A DNA stretch of 10,792 nucleotides, taken from assembly GCA_011524675.1 (NCBI GenBank), contig WTJX01000493.1:1-10792 (forward strand), written 5' to 3'. Made by a program: the position numbers and the translations under genes. The first letter of the stretch is position 1. Each line of letters starts with the position of its first letter. Below the pieces are notes generated by a model. The model did not search any database and was not told the origin of the DNA. It worked only from the letters and a program-made list of their open reading frames with translations. Below are positions 6,157 through 10,792 of the stretch, in pieces. The DNA comes from Cytophagales bacterium. Lineage in GTDB: Bacteria > Bacteroidota > Bacteroidia > Cytophagales > JAAEPT01.

Positions 6157-7291
6157 CTATTATTTTTTTTGATGCAATTACTTCTTCTGGCTTTACTAAA
6201 ATACGAATATTGCCTAAGCCATAGGCAGTGTCTTTTTTATTCATAAGAACAGGATGCAAACCTTCATGCTGTAGTAGGTCGTGTATCATTTGACCTTTTA
6301 CTAATGTAGGAGATTCAAACACGCATTGCCATCCACTCTTTTTTTTTGATGTAATCGTCTTTTTGAATGCATATAGTAATAATGCACTAATAATCATTGA
6401 AATAAAAACTAAACCCAAAGGCATGCTTGTATTTTCATCTAAAGTACTTTCTGCGCTTTGGTTCTTATTATAAAGTTCAATAAGAAGCATGATTGCATTA
6501 TTCAAAAAATGAGCAAAGATAGGAAGCCACAAATTCTTTGACCAATAGTATAAGTAACCAAAAAGTACACCTAACAACATGCGAGGCACTAATCCATAAA
6601 ACTGTAGATGAATGACAGAAAAGATGAAGCCAACAAGCCAAATACTAGCGTGGTGATTTCTGAATATTTTTTCAAAAATGGGTAATAAAGTCCCCCTAAA
6701 AGTGATTTCTTCTCCTAAGCCTGCAAAAACAGCGATTACTAAGAAGCCAAGTGTTATTTCAGAAAAGCCTGTTAATGTGACCAAATAATCCGTCATGACT
6801 TTAGCATCTTGCTCGGCAGACTTTGCCAAATGTTCAAAGCTAGATAGAAATTCAGGCAATGAAATATTCATATTCCATTGGTAAATAAAACCTACAAAAG
6901 GAAGAACAGCTATAGCAAGCAAGAAAGTAATTAGGTATAATATACTTGATTGGTTTTTTGGGGAATAGAATAGAAACTTAAAATTATTTTTTTCAAGTGC
7001 TGTAGAATCAATAAAAGAAATCTCTTTTTTACTACCGATGATTTTATAATAAAGCCACGAACTTACTACAAATAATGATAAAGAGGCGATTCCTTGTATT
7101 AAGAGTAAATATATTCTCTTTTCGGGATAAGCATGAGGATGGTTCAAAAAATCAAACTTAGCTGTAGGGTCATCTATGAATGCCAAATGCAATATACCTT
7201 CTCCTAGAAAAGCCCCCAAAATACCACTAAGAATAATCATCCCTATCAAAATCAGTAGTTTTTCTCCAAGAAGATAAGACTTAGTACTCAT
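6128..7291 (-). CDS. CPBP-family membrane protease fused to DUF2007 domain
   Basis: The 387-residue protein has two parts. Residues 1-310 are polytopic and carry the CPBP (CAAX protease and bacteriocin-processing, Abi) motifs: Glu194-Glu195 and Arg199 (EEITFR), His228 (FSVIH) and His261 with Asn265 (HFLNN). These are the intramembrane glutamic endopeptidase residues, all present. After the last membrane helix (about 291-309) and a Lys-rich linker, residues 321-383 match the DUF2007 pattern: CVFESPTLVKGQMIHDLLQ, then EGLHPVLMNKKD, then ILVKPEEV. The two are in one uninterrupted frame. Substrates are unknown. The frame starts six bases further upstream with TTG; ATG at 7291 is preferred. The 3' end overlaps cdsA by 29 bases, indicating one operon. 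DUF2007 proteins are often separate genes, so this looks like a genuine fusion. Confidence 0.9.
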   Translation of the reverse strand: MSTKSYLLGEKLLILIGMIILSGILGAFLGEGILHLAFIDDPTAKFDFLNHPHAYPEKRIYLLLIQGIASLSLFVVSSWLYYKIIGSKKEISFIDSTALEKNNFKFLFYSPKNQSSILYLITFLLAIAVLPFVGFIYQWNMNISLPEFLSSFEHLAKSAEQDAKVMTDYLVTLTGFSEITLGFLVIAVFAGLGEEITFRGTLLPIFEKIFRNHHASIWLVGFIFSVIHLQFYGLVPRMLLGVLFGYLYYWSKNLWLPIFAHFLNNAIMLLIELYNKNQSAESTLDENTSMPLGLVFISMIISALLLYAFKKTITSKKKSGWQCVFESPTLVKGQMIHDLLQHEGLHPVLMNKKDTAYGLGNIRILVKPEEVIASKKIIDERENKEME

Positions 7292-7316
7292 ATGCAATTC
7301 TTAATTTTAAAAGATG

Positions 7317-7324
7317 TAAATTTG
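7317..7324 (+). promoter_or_regulatory. Candidate Bacteroidota -7 promoter box
   Basis: TAAATTTG, followed by CAC, matches the TAnnTTTG consensus used by the Bacteroidota housekeeping sigma factor. It points towards dusB at 7546. No good TTTG -33 partner is visible at the usual distance. If it is used, the transcript would start near 7330 and carry a leader of about 210 bases that includes the inverted-repeat element. On the opposite strand I found no equally good box for the CPBP gene. Confidence 0.45.
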
Positions 7325-7385
7325 CACAAATTTTTGTCATAATGTTGAGCAAAACCAAATAAGTTTTTGCAAAAACGTCTATTAG

Positions 7386-7522
7386 AAGGCTTTGCACAAC
7401 TAAGATTTTGTGCTTAGTCAAGGCTTTCAAAATTTTAAAACCACAGTTTACTGATTGTAAATGAGGATTTTAAAATTTTGTATAACGCCGAATAGGTGCA
7501 AAAGATTGTTTTGCAAAGCCTT
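7386..7522 (+). mobile_element. 137-base MITE/ERIC-like element with inverted ends and target duplication
   Basis: The ends AAGGCTTTGCA (left) and TGCAAAGCCTT (right) are perfect inverted repeats. Directly outside them, CTATTAG occurs at 7379-7385 and again at 7523-7529, the pattern of a 7-base target-site duplication. If the inverted ends are extended by one G/C pair, the duplication shrinks to TATTA. Inside, arms at 7428-7442 and 7465-7480 pair over 15 positions with one bulged A. Smaller hairpins occur at 7399-7418 (ACTAAG/CTTAGT) and 7497-7515 (TGCAAAA/TTTTGCA). There is no coding potential. It could be a non-autonomous transposon moved by a transposase encoded elsewhere, or an ERIC-type intergenic repeat; no transposase is in the window. 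It ends 23 bases before the dusB start codon. Confidence 0.8.
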
Positions 7523-7545
7523 CTATTAGAAAAATAAAGAATGCT

Positions 7546-8529
7546 ATGGTTAAGATAGGAGATATATCATTGGGAGATTTTCCTTTATTACTTGCGCCTA
7601 TGGAAGATGTAAGTGATCCACCATTTCGTGCGGTATGCAAAAAAAATGGTTGTGATATGATGTACACAGAGTTTATCTCCTCCGAAGGACTAATAAGAGA
7701 TGCCGAGAAGAGTGTAGAGAAGCTAGATATCTATGACTATGAACGACCAATAGGTATTCAGATCTTTGGTGATAAAATAGAGAGTATGGTAGAAGCGGCT
7801 GCAATAGCAGAAGCTGCCAAGCCAGAGATTTTAGATATCAATTATGGTTGCCCTGTGAAGAAAGTAGCTTGTAAAGGTGCAGGAGCAGGGATATTGCAAG
7901 ACTTGCCTAAAATGCAAAAAATGACAGAAGAGATCGTTAAGCGGTGCAAGATTCCTGTAACTGTAAAAACAAGGCTTGGTTGGGATGAGCATACCATCAA
8001 AATAGTAGAGGTAGCAAAGCGTTTGCAAGATGTAGGGGTACAGGCTTTGTCTATTCATGGGAGAACCCGTAAGCAAATGTATAAAGGCTCAGCTAATTGG
8101 GAATATATAGCAGAGGTGAAAAACAATCCTGATATACATATCCCTATATTTGGCAATGGAGACATAGACTCACCCGAAAAAGCATGGGAATACAAAAATA
8201 AATACGGTGTAGATGGTATCATGATAGGAAGAGCAGCCATAGGCTACCCTTGGATTTTCAGAGAAATAAAACATTTCTTTGCAACAGGCGAAAGGCTAGA
8301 TGGTCCTACACTAAGCGAGAGGCTAGAAGTTTGCAGAGAACATTTAGAAAAGTCCATAGTATGGAAAGGAGACAGAAAAGGAATATATGAAATGCGTCGC
8401 CACTATACTTCTTATTTCAAGGGGATTCGTAATTTTAAACCTTTTCGCACCGCACTAGTACAGGCAGAGACGCATGAAGAAGTAATACATATTTTAGAAG
8501 AAGTACAAAAACAGTCTAGTCGTTATTAG
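7546..8529 (+). CDS. dusB: tRNA-dihydrouridine synthase
   Basis: This FMN-dependent cytoplasmic enzyme reduces specific uridines in the tRNA D-loop using NADPH. The 327-residue product has the full family layout: LAPMEDVSDPPFR at 16-28, the DINYGCPVKK motif with catalytic Cys102, KTRLGWD at 141-147 (flavin-contacting Lys141), SIHGRTR with His171, and the FMN phosphate loops GNGD (203-206) and IGRA (227-230). A helical C-terminal domain follows. GCPVKKV and the MxGRAxxGxPWxF-type ending are closest to the DusB branch. The ATG at 7546 gives the normal N-terminus; an earlier ATG at 7541 is out of frame. The 3' end runs 14 bases into the convergent MORN-repeat gene. The leader contains the inverted-repeat element. 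Confidence 0.95.
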   Translation: MVKIGDISLGDFPLLLAPMEDVSDPPFRAVCKKNGCDMMYTEFISSEGLIRDAEKSVEKLDIYDYERPIGIQIFGDKIESMVEAAAIAEAAKPEILDINYGCPVKKVACKGAGAGILQDLPKMQKMTEEIVKRCKIPVTVKTRLGWDEHTIKIVEVAKRLQDVGVQALSIHGRTRKQMYKGSANWEYIAEVKNNPDIHIPIFGNGDIDSPEKAWEYKNKYGVDGIMIGRAAIGYPWIFREIKHFFATGERLDGPTLSERLEVCREHLEKSIVWKGDRKGIYEMRRHYTSYFKGIRNFKPFRTALVQAETHEEVIHILEEVQKQSSRY

Positions 8530-10390
8530 ATGCTTCATCTTTAGAATAATATCTTTCTTCTTTTAGAATGTTTCCTTCTCTATCATAATAAGTCCATACG
8601 TTAGACCTTTCACCATCGGTATATTCTCCTACCACTCGGTCAGCACCATTGGTATAAAAGGCTTCATACTTTCCATTAGGAATGAAGTTTTTGTAGCTGA
8701 TTCTATATTTAGGTTTACCATTGAAATATTTATATTGACATGCACCTTCTCCTCCTATTAATAGAGAAGAACCATCATCTTTATTATGTGCGATAGGCTT
8801 TTTTACATCATCCACATAGTATCCTTCCTCATATAAGCTGCCGTCAGGATAATAAAGTTTGTATAAGCCGTTTTTCTTACCATCACTAATCTTAAACTCT
8901 TCTTTCTTATATCCATTTCCATAATACTCTTCATGATAGCCCTCACCTTGTATGAGCGTGTGTCTTCCTCTTCTATCATAAGCTTGAAGCATTTTATAGT
9001 CTCCAAAATCAAGATATTGTTTTTCTTGCCTAAGATTGATGGTTTTCCATATTTGACTTTTAAACACAAACGTTTTTTCTTTTTTTGATTGATGACTTTT
9101 ACTAAGTTGACTTTTGATATAGTCAAAAAAGTTAAACTTATGGTCTATAAACCAATCTTTCCATATACCAACTTTTAAGTCATATTCATACCTTCCTCTT
9201 GTCTTAATGCTACCATTACTATAAAAGGTAGAGCTTACGCCATTTTTAAAACCATACTCATAAGGCGTTTTTTCTCTGAGAATGGCATTATGAAAGTAGC
9301 ATTGATATACACCTGCAAAATAACCTTCATTTAGTCTGCAAGATTCAAATGTCCTTCCATTAGAATAAGTACGGACATACTTACCAAAACCATCTTTGAT
9401 GATTTGTTTACCTTCTCTAGTCCAATAGTTTAGGATTCTTTCTCTTCCTTCCGTATGTTCTATGATGGCACGTTCACTTTCTTCACCGGGATAGTAGTAT
9501 TTCCACTCACCTGTTTTGTACCCTTTTCTATATCTCCCTTCTGCCTTTATACTGCCATCTAAAAAATATTCATCCAACTGACCATTACCTTCTTCTACAA
9601 TAAGCTCTCCTTCTTCGTCCCAGTAGTTTTTTAGATGATATAAGCCTTGGTCAAATAAGCCTTCTTCCTTTTTCTTTCCATTCTTGTAGAAAGAAGTGAA
9701 TTTGTAATCAAGTTCACCCATATTAGAATATCCCTTGAAGTAAAGCTCACCACTCATATAATAGCCTTCAATCATGCCATCAGTGTCCTCTATAAACTCA
9801 AGCTCTCTAGTGATTCTTTTGTGACGTTTTGAGGGGCGCTTATCTGTTCTGATGATATAATAGACAGCTATAGTAGTGTCTTCAGTTCTTAACCCCTCTT
9901 CATCGTAATAGAACCGTTGATATGGGTTAGTCCAATAAGTACGTATTTTTTTACCTTTTTTGTTGACACTTACAATAGCAGTAGTATCATCTTCGACTAA
10001 GTTTCTTTCTTTCTGTAATCGTTTTGCTTGTTTCTTCGTAACTACCTCTTCCGATCCCTCCTTAGCTATTTCTTTAGGATCTTTTTTAGGTATTCTTTTA
10101 GGTGTTTTTTTAGGTTTTTCAGCAATAGCTGTTTCCTCTTTTTCCCTTTTTGAATGATCTTTTTCTTCTTCTGCTTTCTTTCTTTCTCTGGCTTCTTGCT
10201 CTTTCTTTAGTCTTTTCTGATAAGCTGCTTTTTCACGCTCATGGCGTTTTTGCTCTTTGGCAGCTTGCTTCATTTTTTTTTCACTTTTTTTATTATCATA
10301 GGTCTTTTTCTTGTTTTGTGTTTGAGCAAAACAAGAAAAAAAGGCGAAATAAAAAAGGACAAAAAAGGCGATAGAATGTTTCAACATCAT
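8516..10390 (-). CDS. Large secreted MORN-repeat (YwqK-like) protein
   Basis: The 624-residue product begins with a hydrophobic signal peptide, probably cleaved after Ala22, although Cys20 leaves a lipoprotein possible. Residues 26-130 are extremely rich in Lys, Glu and Arg and should form a long charged coiled coil, followed by a Pro/Lys stretch. From about 205 onward come many MORN-type repeats, with an aromatic pair, about 4 residues, N/D-G, then E-G-x-Y (for example FYKNGKKKEEG, YFLDGSIKAEG, FYSNGSIKTRG, YYPDGSLYEEG). Lys/Ser-rich 415-445 interrupts the array. Such arrays are common in Bacteroidota envelope proteins and in YwqK-type proteins; ligands are generally unknown. The ATG at 10390 or the next one at 10387 are equally possible. 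The gene lies 3 bases after an upstream gene, implying an operon, and overlaps dusB tail to tail. Confidence 0.88.
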   Translation of the reverse strand: MMLKHSIAFFVLFYFAFFSCFAQTQNKKKTYDNKKSEKKMKQAAKEQKRHEREKAAYQKRLKKEQEARERKKAEEEKDHSKREKEETAIAEKPKKTPKRIPKKDPKEIAKEGSEEVVTKKQAKRLQKERNLVEDDTTAIVSVNKKGKKIRTYWTNPYQRFYYDEEGLRTEDTTIAVYYIIRTDKRPSKRHKRITRELEFIEDTDGMIEGYYMSGELYFKGYSNMGELDYKFTSFYKNGKKKEEGLFDQGLYHLKNYWDEEGELIVEEGNGQLDEYFLDGSIKAEGRYRKGYKTGEWKYYYPGEESERAIIEHTEGRERILNYWTREGKQIIKDGFGKYVRTYSNGRTFESCRLNEGYFAGVYQCYFHNAILREKTPYEYGFKNGVSSTFYSNGSIKTRGRYEYDLKVGIWKDWFIDHKFNFFDYIKSQLSKSHQSKKEKTFVFKSQIWKTINLRQEKQYLDFGDYKMLQAYDRRGRHTLIQGEGYHEEYYGNGYKKEEFKISDGKKNGLYKLYYPDGSLYEEGYYVDDVKKPIAHNKDDGSSLLIGGEGACQYKYFNGKPKYRISYKNFIPNGKYEAFYTNGADRVVGEYTDGERSNVWTYYDREGNILKEERYYSKDEASNND

Positions 10391-10393
10391 AAA

Positions 10394-10792
10394 TTATAAA
10401 TATAAGTTATCCAAGATTTCACCTAAAGGCAAGTCTTTAGTCAAAATGAAGTTGTCAACTACAAGCCTAAAAGTAGCGTCAAAATTCGCTCTATTTCTGG
10501 CATAGTTATACGTAAAACCATAGTTTATAAATATTCTTGCAGGTGTATCTGTCATATTGATAATACCATCCGCTGGATCACCGCTAGTATTTGCACTATT
10601 GAAAAATATCCACGGGAAAGAAGATAATTTCAAAGATACAAGTTGCCATCCTTCCCAGTCTATATTTTGGAAAATCGACTTTACTTCGTGGTTTACAGCG
10701 CCAGCTGCATCTCTATCATTATAACTAACTGAAAAGGTATATTTATTTGCTTTGTCAGAATATAAATAAAAATTGATGTAGGTGTTTTCAAA
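10394..10792 (-). CDS. C-terminal part of an unrecognised, probably exported beta-sheet protein (partial)
   Basis: Reading leftwards, the frame is open from the window edge to a TAA at 10394-10396, giving the last 132 residues of a longer protein. The sequence is rich in aromatic residues, Asn and Thr, with alternating hydrophobic strands: TYINFYLYSD, then YTFSVSYNDRD, WEGWQLVSLKLSSF and ARIFINYGFTYN, and the ending FRLVVDNFILTKDLP. This pattern, especially the VDNF-type last strand, resembles beta-sandwich (jelly-roll) domains of secreted or surface Bacteroidota proteins, including glycan-binding ones. I cannot name a family. An internal TTG at 10633 is not the start, because similar sequence continues upstream. 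It lies 3 bases before the MORN-repeat gene and is presumably co-transcribed and exported with it. Confidence 0.75.
   Translation of the reverse strand, partial: FENTYINFYLYSDKANKYTFSVSYNDRDAAGAVNHEVKSIFQNIDWEGWQLVSLKLSSFPWIFFNSANTSGDPADGIINMTDTPARIFINYGFTYNYARNRANFDATFRLVVDNFILTKDLPLGEILDNLYL

Noticed and set aside
7470..8240. Minus-strand frames overlapping dusB (7470-7667, 7831-8076 and 8055-8240)
   Set aside because: They are shadows of the highly conserved dusB coding sequence.
8803..9126. 107-codon alternative frame within the MORN-repeat gene, same strand
   Set aside because: It is a shifted reading of the repetitive MORN coding sequence; the main frame is continuous through it with intact repeats.
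9960..10374. Plus-strand frames 9960-10157 and 10150-10374 with hydrophobic content that could pass for membrane proteins
   Set aside because: They are antisense to the Lys/Glu-rich coiled-coil region; AAA/GAA codons read backwards give Phe/Leu/Ser-rich pseudo-membrane segments.

Overview
This AT-rich window looks like chromosomal DNA of a free-living member of the Bacteroidota, probably Cytophagales-like. The taxonomic call is an inference. It rests on OmpA-family lipoproteins, a DUF5777-type beta-barrel, a secreted MORN-repeat protein, a CPBP protease beside cdsA, A-rich leaders without strong Shine-Dalgarno sites, and one good TAnnTTTG-type promoter box. No rRNA, tRNA, CRISPR array or intact transposase gene was seen.

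Layout. 1-1891 (minus strand): two tandem paralogous lipoproteins with a coiled-coil stalk and an OmpA-like peptidoglycan-binding domain. The left one is cut by the window edge, and a strong hairpin terminator separates them. 1892-2358: a 467-base gap holding a decayed copy of a dispersed structured repeat. 2359-4828 (plus strand): a small cytochrome-c-like protein with an unusual CX6CH motif, a DUF5777 beta-barrel protein and a diheme c-type cytochrome. Tandem octamer repeats lie directly before the start codons of the second and third genes. 4927-7291 (minus strand): a CPBP protease fused to a DUF2007 domain, which overlaps cdsA, followed by a small membrane protein. 7292-7545: a divergent intergenic region with a complete 137-base inverted-repeat element flanked by a 7-base direct repeat. 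7546-8529 (plus strand): tRNA-dihydrouridine synthase (dusB). 8516-10792 (minus strand): a large secreted MORN-repeat protein, 3 bases downstream of the C-terminal part of an unrecognised protein.

How the genes may fit together. The 2359-4828 cluster reads as a cell-envelope redox module, with two heme proteins and an outer-membrane barrel. The cdsA group links phospholipid precursor synthesis to a membrane protease. The OmpA and MORN proteins are envelope structural or surface proteins, while dusB is housekeeping.

The least ordinary signals are non-coding. There is a MITE- or ERIC-like element (7386-7522) with a 90 percent identical, indel-free relative at 2091-2217 and a short terminal-only relative at 4880-4918. 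There is also an octamer-repeat cassette present at two neighbouring gene starts with four and five units. I see no complete new defence or mobile system; the repeat family and the cytochrome/barrel cluster deserve the closest look.
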